Assembly (NCBI GenBank): GCA_021613335.1
Contig: JAJTWR010000251.1
Location: 390,001 to 454,000 of the forward strand
Direction: 5' to 3'
From: Whitmania pigra
Taxonomy: Eukaryota > Annelida > Clitellata > Hirudinida > Haemopidae
DNA: 64,000 nucleotides
Shown here: one piece after another, positions 28,301-56,482 of the stretch
How the letters are laid out: every line of letters begins with the position of its first letter
Position numbering within the stretch: position 1 is the stretch's first letter
Translations under genes and position numbers: made by a program
The notes under the pieces: generated by a model
Databases searched by the model: none
What the model was told of the DNA's origin: nothing
Seen by the model: only the letters and a program-made list of their open reading frames with translations

Positions 28301-30528
28301 TTTTTGCAACCTTCTGTGGGTGAATGGTTATTGTTATGGTTTTCGTTCATTTCCTTTCAGATCTTACAAGCTTTCTTCAGCAAGAGCAGGAAAGGTGAAA
28401 CCTCATTGTGATTGTCATCTTCCCCTAAATAATAATAATAATAATAATAATGATCATCATGATGATTGTGGTTATGGTGATGATGATAATAATAATGATT
28501 ATTAAATGATTAGCTAATTAAATATTATTGTGTTTGTCGTCTTTCCTTAATTAATAAGCAACAGTAATGGTGATGATAATAATGATTATTAAATGACCAA
28601 CTAATTAATTATTATTCGATAATTCGTTAACAGACAATGGTGATTGGTTGTGTATCCTTGGCCTGCACATCTGGATGCTGATCTTCTTCACTCGACCCCA
28701 CAAAGAAGAAAGGTTCCTCTTCCCGGTCTACCCACTCGTCTGCCTGTCTGCTGCCATCTCCGTCAACATCATCCAGGTACGACCTGCATCTATCATGCTG
28801 AGTATTTCTTAGGCACTATATAAAATGAACCAAATTTGACAAGCTACTTGCATCAACAATTTCTTATTTTTATCTCCAGAAATTTTTCCACAATTTACTG
28901 AAGCCCTCTTCCTCGTCATCGCAGAAGAAGATGCCCCATACAAATCATCACAGCCACAGGGTCGCCCATATCATGTCTGCTTCGATCTGCATCTTGTTCG
29001 TCATCCTCTCTCTATCCAGAATTCTGGCACTCCATCATGGTTTGTGATGATGAGCTGTTGACACATTGATACCAATATTGAAAAACAATGCCAGATCAGT
29101 TTATTACTTAACAACCACATTTATAGAGCCCAATGATGTGTCGGTTGTTCTTGATATGTTTCAATTCTTCCTTCAATTCAGGTTACCATGCCCCTCTCAA
29201 AGTGTACTCCAACATGAACAAGGTCATACTTGAGAGTCCAACCTACAAGAGTTCAAGAGGTCAAACCTTGAACGTCTGTGTCGGCAAGGAATGGTACAGA
29301 TTTCCGAGCCACTTCTTCCTGCCCGAAAGGTAAGAAGAATCATTGTAATCATCAAGACCATTATCATCATCATGTCAAGACCATTATTATCATCATTTCA
29401 AGATCATTATCACCATCATGTCAAGATCATTATCATCAGCAGCAAAAAATAATTATATTTAAGTGGAGCCATGTGATCGTTCAAGACTATCCAAATAGGC
29501 ACAAAGGTGGCTCGATAAATGAGCAACAACATCCACAAATCATTATCAATACCATTCAGTTAATCTAGCAGCTCAGCTTTGCTTATTACATTCCATCAGG
29601 TGTCAGCTGAAGTTCATCAAGTCGGAGTTCAAGGGTCAACTGCCGAGGGAGTTCTCCAAGAGTCCGAACGCCACCAGGGAGGTTCCTCCAAACATGAACG
29701 ATCTGAACCTGGAGGAAACGGATAGATATGTGAATGCTATTGAACTTTTTATTGATGAATCTGATTCTTAGTAATTATTAAATGATTTGTGTTGGTTAAT
29801 AATGATAATTTTATTAATATTGATTGGGCTATGTGATGCTATATTTTATTAAAAATAACAATAATAATATTAATAATAATAATAATAATGTTAAGCGTAT
29901 TATTTAACCAGGTTAATCCATCGTCGTGCCAATACCTTGTTGACCTCGACAATGGGAGGTCATCTGAGTTTGAACCCAATTATTCCCGGCAAAAACATCA
30001 CTGGAAAGTCATCGTCTCGGAAAAGTTTATTGATGCTTCGAGGTTGGAAAATAAGTTTGATCTCGATTAATTTTTGTTTGTTTTTTCAATAGTTGAAGGC
30101 TACGAATATTTATCTGTTGTCATCTGGTTTCCTTTGTTGTTTTAATGTTTGTCATCGCAATACTTCATTGAATAACATTGGTCTAGAAATTTGTAAAAAA
30201 GATTAGCTCTTTTTGACTGTATTTTGTTGTTTTTTCTCTAGAAAATTGGAATAAATGGTTGTAATTGATTGGAAAGTGATTGAATTAAGTTGTAAATTAA
30301 GAAAAGTAGAAAAAATTTATAATTTTTGTTCCATTTTTGTTTCGCTTTGATGAATACGGTTGCTTAAGTTTTCACTTTCATTCATGAATTTTTATTTTAG
30401 AACATGTGTTTTTTCTCAGGTCTGACAGACTCTTGAGAGCTTTTTACGTCCCCTTTGCAACATCAAAACACGTCAAGTATGGTGACTACAATGTCATGGT
30501 TCCTGTGCCAAAGAAGCAACAACTCTGA
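25346..30528 (+). CDS. ALG9: Alpha-1,2-mannosyltransferase ALG9
   Basis: Fifteen exons, 608 residues (human ALG9 has 611): 25346-25401, 25845-26043, 26288-26422, 26555-26625, 26768-26995, 27313-27400, 27797-27902, 28001-28089, 28361-28394, 28634-28776, 28880-29039, 29182-29329, 29600-29729, 29912-30042 and 30420-30528. All join in phase with GT-AG sites. ALG9 adds mannose from dolichyl-phosphate-mannose to the lipid-linked oligosaccharide in the ER lumen. Hallmarks are NISDCDETFNYLEP, HGMQTWEYSPAYAVRSY (GT-C family loop), STAFLPSTFAMY, GWPFAAALG, HGPDLYG, FTRPHKEERFLFPVYP, VCVGKEWYRFPS, CQYLVDLD and LLRAFYVPF. Many exons encode hydrophobic spans. The start ATG is preceded by TCATC. A foldback transposon ends 49 bp upstream, so the promoter may be altered or displaced. 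Poly(A) signal AATAAA at 30707. Confidence 0.96.
27524..27680 (+). repeat. Candidate tRNA-derived SINE copy 2
   Basis: Inside ALG9 intron 6. It begins GGCGTACAAGTTAGC with an A-box-like TTAGCAAAGAGGTAGC and, at 27592-27604, a B-box GTGTTCGCGATCC close to the consensus GGTTCGANTCC. The tail includes CGCCCTTCGGATGCGG, which recalls the conserved tail of several invertebrate SINE families. It resembles the 4343 segment in its first 15 bp and box spacing. Confidence 0.5.
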
Positions 30529-31335
30529 TCATCAGCATGTCTACAATATTTTATTTTATTGACTTATTACGTGATTTTTGTTGTGCAGGGATGAGGCATT
30601 ACTTACATGTTAGCATGTTAAGTAGTTAGGATATTTTATTTGTATAAAGAAGCAGCCAATTTATCCTTCTGTCCGGCAAAAAATTTTGCATATTTTTAAT
30701 ATTGAAAATAAATGTATACTTGATATTTGCTCGGTTTCTAAATTATCTCGGCGTTAGTGTATTGATTGTCACTCTGATGATTCAAAAGCTTGACTGAACA
30801 TGTCCAAGCAGTTGGTTTTAGGGCCGCTCCTAATAATTTTAATCTGGTGGAACGAAAACTTTGAAGATTAAGTTATTGTTGGGTCGAGATTCCGTTCGCG
30901 GGCAGGTTGTATTTTTAAGTTAAGAGGTCACGAAAACTAGGATGTAAAAAATTGTCGTTTGGTCTTAAAACCAGTTAGGCAAACGCATCACACTAAATCA
31001 AATAAGGTGAGTTTTGCGAAAGTTATTTTTTAATATTTTGATGCATTTGGTTTTCTTGAATATGAAAATATTTATTAAATTTTTGAAGTTTGTTATTCGT
31101 CAGAATTCACGTGACAAGGGATGATCTAGGTTAACTTTTCAAATGTAATCATACCAATAAGTTTGGGCAATTGAGGTAATTTTCTCGGTTACTTTAATTT
31201 TCTTTTGCTGTTATGATTTATCAATCTGAGTATACAACTGTATTAAACGCTAGTCTATGTATCCCACATTGCGAGTGGAATTTTACATTGCATTAACTCT
31301 TACTTTTACACAAATGTAGCGGAGAATTTTCAGAC
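30529..31335. other. Intergenic DNA between ALG9 and LAMTOR5
   Basis: Starts with the ALG9 3' untranslated region up to about 30730 (AATAAA at 30707). The rest holds the LAMTOR5 promoter and 5' untranslated region. No further exon seen. Confidence 0.6.
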
Positions 31336-31611
31336 ATGGAAAAGGGACTGTTGAAATACACTCAAGACGTATTGGAAAAATCCGACGCTACTGGAGTACT
31401 GGTGTCGGACAAGCACGGACTTTGTATTCTAGCGAAAGGATCGGCATGCGCTTCATCTTCTGGTCCAGCAAAGGCATTGTTCGACCAGTGCGTGTCCACA
31501 GGCGAAAACCAAGACACCCCACCCATTGTGGTTTTCGAAACCGAGGCCACCAAGGTCCTCATGAGCACCTACGAAGGCATAATGACCTCTGTGTACAAAA
31601 ACAATTTGTGA
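31336..31611 (+). CDS. LAMTOR5: Ragulator subunit LAMTOR5 (HBXIP)
   Basis: A single exon of 91 codons, the same length as human HBXIP. It begins MEKGLLKYTQDVLEKSDATG and shows the roadblock/LC7-like layout: an N-terminal helix, a VLVSDKHGLCILAKG strand-turn-strand (family GVL-x-DS/K-x-GL), a serine-rich loop, then PPIVVFETEATKVLMSTYEG with a final strand ITVAVHK-like (IMTSVYKNN). LAMTOR5 is part of the lysosomal Ragulator scaffold that recruits Rag GTPases and mTORC1. The ATG is in the context AGACATGG, and no upstream in-frame alternative is needed. It is the only clearly intronless conserved gene here. It is transcribed toward the CFAP141-like gene, with 449 bp between the stops. Confidence 0.88.
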   Translation: MEKGLLKYTQDVLEKSDATGVLVSDKHGLCILAKGSACASSSGPAKALFDQCVSTGENQDTPPIVVFETEATKVLMSTYEGIMTSVYKNNL

Positions 31612-31921
31612 GGTCTAAGATGAAGCTGAATTTCTGGTCTTGAGTGACTCCTACATCAATGTAAATAATCATTTGTTCATACGTTGAACTCGAGTCATTT
31701 GGTGCAAGGAAACATGTTCGATTTTGTTTTCCCAGGCTTTTTAGTGTTCCACGATTGGAACATTAGTGTTGATAATTTGCTTTCAAAACCGATGTTAGTG
31801 CCAGAAGCTTGAAATTTTATAACAAATCATAATGTTTAAGATAAAATGTCTCATTTCCCATTCAAAATGTAATTCGGTTTTAAAATGTTTAGTTTCTATA
31901 CAATCAATGCAATAATCTGTA

Positions 31922-32014
31922 GCAGCCCCACCAACCTTAGCTCATCAATTAGTAAGGTTTTAGAAATATCGCTTGACAAATGTAACTTTTAAACTAATGA
32001 CATGTAATCATTAA
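31922..32014. repeat. Direct repeat copy 1
   Basis: About 93 bp beginning CAGCCCCACCAACCTTAGC, repeated at 32342-32434 with about 12 differences. It lies between the LAMTOR5 and CFAP141-like 3' ends. Confidence 0.85.
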
Positions 32015-32060
32015 CAACGATAAATCTTATTTTCGGCATGTCGATGTGTGCAGCCACTCA

Positions 32061-32901
32061 TCACTTCCACTCCTTTTGGAAACTTGACCCCAACTGGTGC
32101 AACTCTTCCTCATAAGTCATGTATTCTTGTTTCAGTAAATTCCTCAGAGCTGCTTGTCTCACCTGGATAGTTGTGTTGTGAAATGTTTTCATTCTTCAAA
32201 TTTTGCAAAATATTGTGGAAAGTACATGTTCAGTGTTAACTGTTTATAATAACTTTTATATAATTAAACTTATCAATCATATATTAATATTATTATTATT
32301 GTTATTTTTATGCGATTGAGTGCAATAATAATATCTTAATAACAGCCCCACCAACCTTAGCTCATCAATTAGTATGACTTTAGAAATATTGCTTGACAAT
32401 CGTAACATTTAAACTAATGACGTGTAATCATTGTCATCAGTAGTAATAATAATTGTTATCAGTAGTAGTAGTATTATAAGGTGTATTTATCCACTCAAGA
32501 TCATTTCTTATTGTATAAAATGAAATGATCTGCACTATTAAATATTATATTATTGTAAAACGCAGAACACCTTATTAACTCAAAATTAATTCAATACCAG
32601 CAGATTAGCTTTCCATGCAAACGGGGCATACTTTCTTTGCTCATCGTTGCTTCCTGCCCTTGAAGATCTGATCCTCTTGTCCAATTGTCTGATCTTCGAG
32701 CGAACTTTATCTGCTGCGTATCTGTGGGATGTTCATTAATTCATGGTAGCCGATGCAAAATTGAGACTTAACGATATAAAGTGTCACATTATCACACGAT
32801 ATCATAAATAAACTTATCACAGTATGAATATTTATGATATACGCTTGTCTCTGTAAGTCAAAGATTTTCGGATCGTGTGCACTTGCGTCTTCCCTCTCCA
32901 T
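32061..32901 (-). CDS. CFAP141: CFAP141-like ciliary protein (C1orf189 family)
   Basis: Three exons on the minus strand, 94 residues: 32901-32843, 32721-32598 and 32162-32061. The protein begins MEREDASAHDPKIFDLQRQA, continues YAADKVRSKIRQLDKRIRSS, and ends with LVRQAALRNLLKQEYMTYEE and LHQLGSSFQKEWK. The VRQAAL..L...E...Y..EL.QLG..F block matches the C-terminal signature of CFAP141, a small axonemal microtubule-inner protein. Junctions are in phase (gc|gtatat, ctg|gtattg; acceptors cacag and tccag). Human CFAP141 is slightly longer, about 100 residues. It stands head to head with ATG12. The assignment rests mainly on the C-terminal third. Confidence 0.7.
32342..32434. repeat. Direct repeat copy 2
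   Basis: Second copy of the 93-bp repeat of 31922-32014, now inside intron 2 of the CFAP141-like gene, exactly 420 bp from the first. Differences are scattered single bases. Confidence 0.85.
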
Positions 32902-33370
32902 CTAAAAAGTTTTTAATTCTTAATTTGAAATGATTAAATACAAAATGCCACGTATTGATGCAGAGTAATTTTAGATAAGCACAGCTAAAGTATGTAGTAC
33001 ATTGGTTCTACATTAAGGGGCGAACCGTTATCCTTTTCTCTTGAAGACGTCTGTAATGAAAATACGATTCAGGAATTTTCCTCTCGAATCGATACGAGGT
33101 TCCCATCAAGCTATAATTCATTTTGGCCAAATTATAATGAATAAAGCTGAGAAAATAACGTAGTTTCAAACTCGACAACACAACAAGTTTCCGTTAAATT
33201 AGGCGCGATCGAGTTTTAAATATTAAATATGAAAAATTGTTGAATATTTTTAAAACAAATTTTTATAATTTTTTCGAGTACTATATTTATAACTTTTTGT
33301 TACATACGGAGTGAGAGATTTGGTGAGTGTATTTACATAGTAGATATCGAAGTACTTGCATTTGTTTGCG
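32902..33370. promoter_or_regulatory. CFAP141-like/ATG12 head-to-head intergenic region
   Basis: 469 bp between divergent start codons; probably a bidirectional promoter. AT-rich with no clear TATA box. A GTTTCCGTTAAAT at 33187 weakly resembles an RFX X-box half. Confidence 0.4.
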
Positions 33371-34381
33371 ATGAGCGAAGCTAACGCAGCTGATGGTGCC
33401 GGCGCTGCTCCAGCGACGACTGACCACGACCCAAATAAAAGTAATAATTAATTAATTATTTGAACCAGTTTTATTTTATTTAGTGCCAGTTGATGCAGTA
33501 GTAGAATGTGCAACTTTTTAAGGCTTCCAAGTAACTGTTTAACATCTAGCCTACGGATGGCATAAAGTAATTCAGTAATTTGTTGCTTGTTTTGGACAGT
33601 CGATGTCGTGTTGAAATTTGTCGGGGACACTCCGATCATGAGAAAGACAAAATGGGCAGTTGAGAAGCATAAAACTGTTTGTTCCCTCGTGAACTTCATC
33701 CACAAATATTTAAAGTGCGAGAGCAACGAAACCATTGTGAGTTTAAGTTGGAATTCTTGAATGAGAATTTTTAATTCTTCTAAAATGAATTACTTTGTGG
33801 TACTAGCTTCTGCATTTGAGTTTATGAAGCATGATCACCATCTAATGAATTACTTTTGTTTTATTTAATATTAAAAATAATAGCTTAAGTATCATTGAGA
33901 ATAAGCATTTGCATGCAATCCTAATCTCAGAGCATGAATATGTTTCACTCTAATGTTCAATATTTGTCAGTCTGCTATCACTGACTTGCATATTTGATCG
34001 ACCAATATTAGCTGTGGTAATGATATAGGTTTAAAATAATACAAAGACATAATAATTGGTAATAGTTTTAATTTCCAATTCATACTTCCAGTTTGTTTAT
34101 GTGAACCAGTGCTTCGCTCCACCTCCCGACACAACCATAGGAATGCTTTATGATGTGAGTTTCATGATTAATATGCTATCAACATGCATTTATTTATTAA
34201 TAATTTATTATCAATAAGTAAACATTATAATTGTTGAGAGTTATTGATTTTATGATAATTGATACCAATACAATGCATAATTTTCAAGTATTTGTAGTTT
34301 ATGGAAATTCATTTATTTCAGTGTTATGGATCAGAGGGCAAACTAATCCTCAATTACAGCAAAAGTGAAGCTTGGGGCTGA
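33371..34381 (+). CDS. ATG12: Ubiquitin-like autophagy protein ATG12
   Basis: Four exons, 109 residues: 33371-33440, 33600-33736, 34092-34154 and 34322-34381. After an Ala-rich N-terminus (MSEANAADGAGAAP) come the conserved ATG12 blocks VVLKFVGDTPIMRKTKWAVE, VCSLVNFIHKYLK, FVYVNQCFAPPPDTTIGMLY and CYGSEGKLILNYSKSEAWG. The C-terminal glycine directly before the stop is the residue joined to ATG5 by ATG7 and ATG10, so the protein needs no processing. The ATG12-ATG5 conjugate promotes LC3/ATG8 lipidation during autophagosome growth. All junctions are GT-AG and in phase. A poly(A) signal AATAAA lies at 34669. Confidence 0.96.
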
Positions 34382-35070
34382 AAGATTTTCTCCATTTGTA
34401 TAGGATGTTTTTCTTGTATTTTTTATGAATTTCTTTGAATTCATATAAAGGGCGTGTAAATAATAAGCACTTCAACTGAATTTGAATTTAGCCAAACTGA
34501 GCCTCATTTTTGTGGGGGTTGTGGGGTTTCTGATCAAATGTATTTTGGGGAAGTAATGCCTCACCAATTATTGTGCATGCTGTAAATGACATTGTAATTT
34601 TGGGATTAAGTTAGTAAGTGGACACACATGACGGGCGTCTATTTTAACGAGAACTTCGAAACATACGAAATAAAGGAATTTTGGGAGGTGTTAGGGGAAC
34701 TCACTTCTCGCATTAAGGAAGGATGACCTTTTATGACTGCAGAAGCCGATGGTGATCATCCCTCAGATGCTTGTTTTGATAGATGACAGTTCGATATAAA
34801 GTCTCAACTGTCTGATAGTTATTTTTGACGATTCAGAAGTAAAAGTATTAGGATGACAAGAATCACAAATGCTGAATCTATTCGATTTAATTAAATTAAT
34901 GTATTAATAAAAATGTAATTATTTTAGGTAACAAAAAAGTCAAAATTAAAAATTTAAGCATATAATCGTACGAAGAATATCATAATTAGATAAACAAAGA
35001 AAAGTCTATAGGTTCACTTTTACACAAAATCTCAGCTTCTAATGTACATTCTTCGACACTAATTGACAAA
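34382..35070. other. Intergenic DNA between ATG12 and CDK5
   Basis: ATG12 3' untranslated region to about 34690, then AT-rich sequence with the CDK5 promoter and leader. No exon seen. Confidence 0.6.
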
Positions 35071-52216
<17,146 letters not shown>

Positions 52217-52345
52217 ATGGAGTGAGTGAGTGAGTGAGTGAGTGAGTGAGTGAGTGAGTGAGTGAGTGAGTGAGTGAGTGAGTGAGCGAGCGAGTGAGTG
52301 AGTGAGTGAGTGAGTGAGTGAATGAGTGAGCGAATGAGTGAATGG
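52217..52345. repeat. GAGT tetranucleotide microsatellite
   Basis: About 30 copies of GAGT with three GAGC interruptions and ending in GAATGAGTGA. Confidence 0.95.
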
Positions 52346-52602
52346 ACTCACTTGGCAGGACAAAAGGTCCTGGTTCATGTCATGCGGATAATGAAACGAA
52401 ATCTTGTACCGTGATTCTAAATCCCACGTCACTACGTCATCGCAATCATATATTAATTTATTTATCTTTTATTAAACATCAAACTGATAATAATCATCAT
52501 CATCACCGTCATCATCACCAATTCGTGCCAATTAATGCCATTTTCCGCATTACGCATCCTTTCATCGTCCACTCTATCCTTCCGGTCTCCAAAGGCACTT
52601 AC

Positions 52603-52720
52603 CTCCTCTCTCCGAGACATCATCATCTCTCCTGTTCTCTCATTCTCTCGTACGATCTCTCCTTCCATCGGTGCCCGTAACGTTATTAAGGCTTTCTTTC
52701 TTCGGGAACTGAGCCTCAAC
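52603..52720 (-). CDS. Exon-like segment with strong splice sites
   Basis: On the minus strand a strong acceptor (CTCTTTACAG) and a consensus donor (GAG|GTAAGT) frame 118 nt that stays open for 39 codons: LRLSSRRKKALITLRAPMEG, EIVRENERTGEMMMSRREE. The composition is charged and helical. I do not recognise it and see no partner exon nearby. It could also be chance in purine-rich DNA. Confidence 0.25.
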
Positions 52721-53034
52721 CTGTAAAGAGTTGTTGCGGTCGAATGGCGATGCTGAAGATTGATAAATAATTAAGACCGATATAACATTTGTATTAATAT
52801 TATTATTATTATTATGAGGTTAAATAATCGATTGTGATAATAGGTAACGATAGTAATATTTTGTGATTATGTTAATTTATGATAATGCGTGAATATTATA
52901 ATGAGATGAAACTGGTTTTTCGTATTTTTGCTTTCTTTTAAGGAGGACTTCACAGTCAAAAAAAAAGTTCACGCATGGAAAATCAGGATTCTGGGAAGAG
53001 GTAATTGGAAATTTTGTCGTCATCATCATCCTCA

Positions 53035-53061
53035 CCATCAACAAGATTATCATAATCATCG

Positions 53062-53114
<53 letters not shown>

Positions 53115-53165
53115 ATCATCATCATCATATCATCATCATCATCGTCATCGTCGTCGTCGTAGTAG
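53035..53165. repeat. CAT/CGT trinucleotide array
   Basis: Mixed TCATCG and TCGTCA units, about 130 bp. Confidence 0.95.
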
Positions 53166-53317
53166 TTGTTCTTCGGATGTGATATTTTTAAAATAAATAT
53201 TTATCAAAAAACTTCTTTAGGACTCAAAAATTAATAAAAAGCACAAAAAACGTGTTTTTCAAATTCCCGGGCTGATTTTCTTTCTAAAAAACAATAACAT
53301 AATGATGCCATTAAATA

Positions 53318-53550
<233 letters not shown>

Positions 53551-55212
53551 CGTCATCAGCATCGTTTTTATCATCATCGTCACCATCGCAACCTGGTTTC
53601 ACCATAATTTATCCACTGATAACCTTATTATTATCACCATGTTCATCTCCCCCATTCCATCGAAAGACTGACTTCAAATGCTCTGCTTATGAAGTCTACC
53701 TTTTGTTTTAGACTTTTCACTATCATTTGTGGAAATATAGTTGAAATATAATTAAAATTTAATTTAATTATAATTTTTTAATATCATAATAATTATGATA
53801 ATATATTATTGTACATCGCATTATTTCATTATTAGTCCTACCAGTATTAATAATATATTATTATTAAATTAATAAATTTTAGTCTATAATTATTAATAAT
53901 AGCAATAATAATTAAATTAACAAAGTGTAACTTGGTAATTTGATAACATTAATTACATAATATAATATAAATATCATAATATATCATTGGTAATGAATTA
54001 CTATTATTTATTATTATTTAAGATTTTAAAATATTATTTTTTTTAAATATGACTTTTATTTTGTTGAATATTATTACAAATTTTATTTGCCCTATCCTGC
54101 TGACACTTAAGTCCGCTATTTTGTGACGTACATCACCAACCGTGACAGATGCGCATGGATGGAGGGATGGATAGACGAAGGAATAACTACGGTGTAGGTT
54201 TTTCCATGAGAAAGACGCGAATAAAAATATCGTATTTTTTGTGGAAACAAAATGGAGACAAATCTGGAGAAATGTCTCAAAAAAGTTGCATCGTAACTCA
54301 TGTCTAAAACTCCATCGATCACAACCATGATGAGAAATGGTGGCTGCTCATTCGGAATACATTTGTCCATTAATATCTCGCACTGTTCACCAATCCGTCT
54401 ATCCATCAATCTGTCCATCCATCAATCTGTCCATCCATCAATCCATCCATCTCTTCACTCACTAATTAATTCATTTAATTCACAAAGGATGAATTGATTT
54501 ACAATATATTAATTCATTCACAAGTCAAGGATTATTTATTATCTTCCATTGAATCTTGTTACCTTTCCGCACTTAAGTCCCTGAGTGCATTCCCAGTACA
54601 TTGAGATTTGAGTTATTTCCAGTACAACGTGAATAAGTTGTATTAAGTAACTTCTTGTGTCATAATCACCAAAAATTCGTGTAACAAATGGATTCTGCAC
54701 TCCAAGGGTGGTCCGAAGTTGAAAAAAAATATTTGAAATTAAATTTAAAATCTTTAAAAAACAAAAATATTTGAAATTAAATTTAAAATCTTTAAAAAAC
54801 AAAAATATTTGAAAATAAATTAAAAATCTTTAAAAAACAAAAATATTTGAAAATAAATTTAAAATCTTTAAAAAACAAAAAAAAACAACGTTATTCAGTT
54901 TTTGGTGCTCAGTTTTTTAATGCAAAGATTCAACAATAATTAGTTGAAAACTTAGGTTTAAAATTTAAATAGAGAATAAAATTTAATTATTCATCAATAA
55001 ATTATGATAATAACATTTAATTAATTATTTATTAATATTAATATCAATATTTAACAATTTATTTATTTATTAATTACGGTAACAAACTTTAATTATTTAT
55101 AATTAATAAATGATGGTAGTGTAACTTAATTATTAATTTATTTTATTAAATAGCGATAATATCATTTAATTAACCATTTACTAATAAATTATAAAAATGA
55201 AAATAATTTCAG
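53551..55212. other. AT-rich DNA before the FnIII-like exon
   Basis: CCATCAAT repeats at 54400-54455, and a 39-bp tandem unit (AAAATATTTGAAATTAAATT plus TAAAATCTTTAAAAAACA) repeated about four times at 54728-54880. Otherwise AT-rich. This is presumably intron or intergenic DNA upstream of the next gene's last exon; no earlier exon of that gene was found. Confidence 0.5.
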
Positions 55213-55330
55213 ACTCCCGTCAGATGTTATCGCCATGAAAGAAGAGCTGATGACTCTGACGAGTGCTACCAAAGATTCAATATCGCTGGCCTGGCGCCAC
55301 GTCGAAATTGTCGACGCCACAGCTCTATCG

Positions 55331-55377
<47 letters not shown>

Positions 55378-56482
55378 TCCATCATCGTCGTCTACGTCAT
55401 CATTTTCTTCGACATCTTCTTCTGTTTTGCTTTCAATCTCACCATTATCCTCATCCTCATCATCAACATCAACATCATCACCACCATCATCATCATCATC
55501 ATCATCATCTTTTAGCGTGCGACCGAAGCTTACTGGTTACCAAATAATCTACCAAGCGGCAGGAAGCAACCTGGTTCAAAGTTCAAGAACTCTGCCACCG
55601 GGCATGTCGTCACACGTCATCGGCAACCTGCATGAAAGCACGATTTATGACGTATGCCTGGTGGCTCACTTTACTCTCAATTCTCCATCGTCGTCTTCGT
55701 CGTCGTTGTCTACATCATCATCATCAACATCGTCGTTGTCGTCATCATCATCATCATCATCATCTTCTTCGTCTTCATCATCATCATCATCATCTTCATC
55801 ATTACCATCATCATCACCTCCACCAGTGCTATCCGGAGTAGTGCAGCTCCAGGAGCAGCAAACACCGTCAACTAGCAACACGACCATCTTCTGCCTCCAG
55901 GCCTCGACCGTGACAGAATCCTTCGCTATGATGGTGGGCAGCACCTTGGGGGCGTTTCTAGCGTTGGCCATAGTCGTCAGCATCGTCTACCTGGCCAAGA
56001 GGCAGCGGAGGCACATGAAGAAGTACCCGGACTACCCGAACGATCCGCGGTTCGCCGGCGCGGAGGGTGCGGGTTCTTTAGGGCTGGAAGAGGCCATCCT
56101 TCGAATGGGGGATAGCGTCTTCCTCCAGGTGTACAAGCAGAGAATACCTAGGCTGAAGACGGACGAGGAAACTGTAGCTGAGGAGGGGAACGGGGACGAC
56201 CTCGTAGTATTTCAGAGCGGCGAGGGTTCGGAAAACTTTGTCCTCATGAGCCTCGATGACGCCCTGAAACTCGTGGAGAGCGGTAACGCGATCGTGGAAG
56301 AACCCTGCCAACTAGAGGAGGAACAGGAAGAAGATGATGACAACCTTGCTGGAGAGATTGAGGAATGCAATCATAGCAAGGAAAGAAACTCACGTGGAGA
56401 TATTTCTTACGATTGGGAGAAGGATGGATTGACCTTTGATCCTAAGACTCTCATCGAAAACGCCTACATGGTTAAACTGTGA
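55213..56482 (+). CDS. Last exon of a single-pass membrane protein with an FnIII-like domain
   Basis: The exon opens at an acceptor (ATAATTTCAG) and runs 423 codons to the stop; earlier exons were not found, so the gene is partial. It reads VIAMKEELMTLTSATKDSIS-LAW (FnIII A-B strands), a first polyserine tract, then KLTGYQIIYQAAGS and VIGNLHESTIYDVCLVA (FnIII C and F strands), a second polyserine tract, FCLQAST, a transmembrane span (VGSTLGAFLALAIVVSIVYL), a basic stop-transfer KRQRRHMKK, and an acidic tail of about 170 residues ending NAYMVKL. The YDVCLVA...CLQ arrangement and TM-proximal position recall the FnIII of LRR/Ig adhesion receptors (LRIT/LRFN/FLRT-like), which is inference. The polyserine is encoded by ATC-type repeat. 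Poly(A) signal near 56974. Confidence 0.8.
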
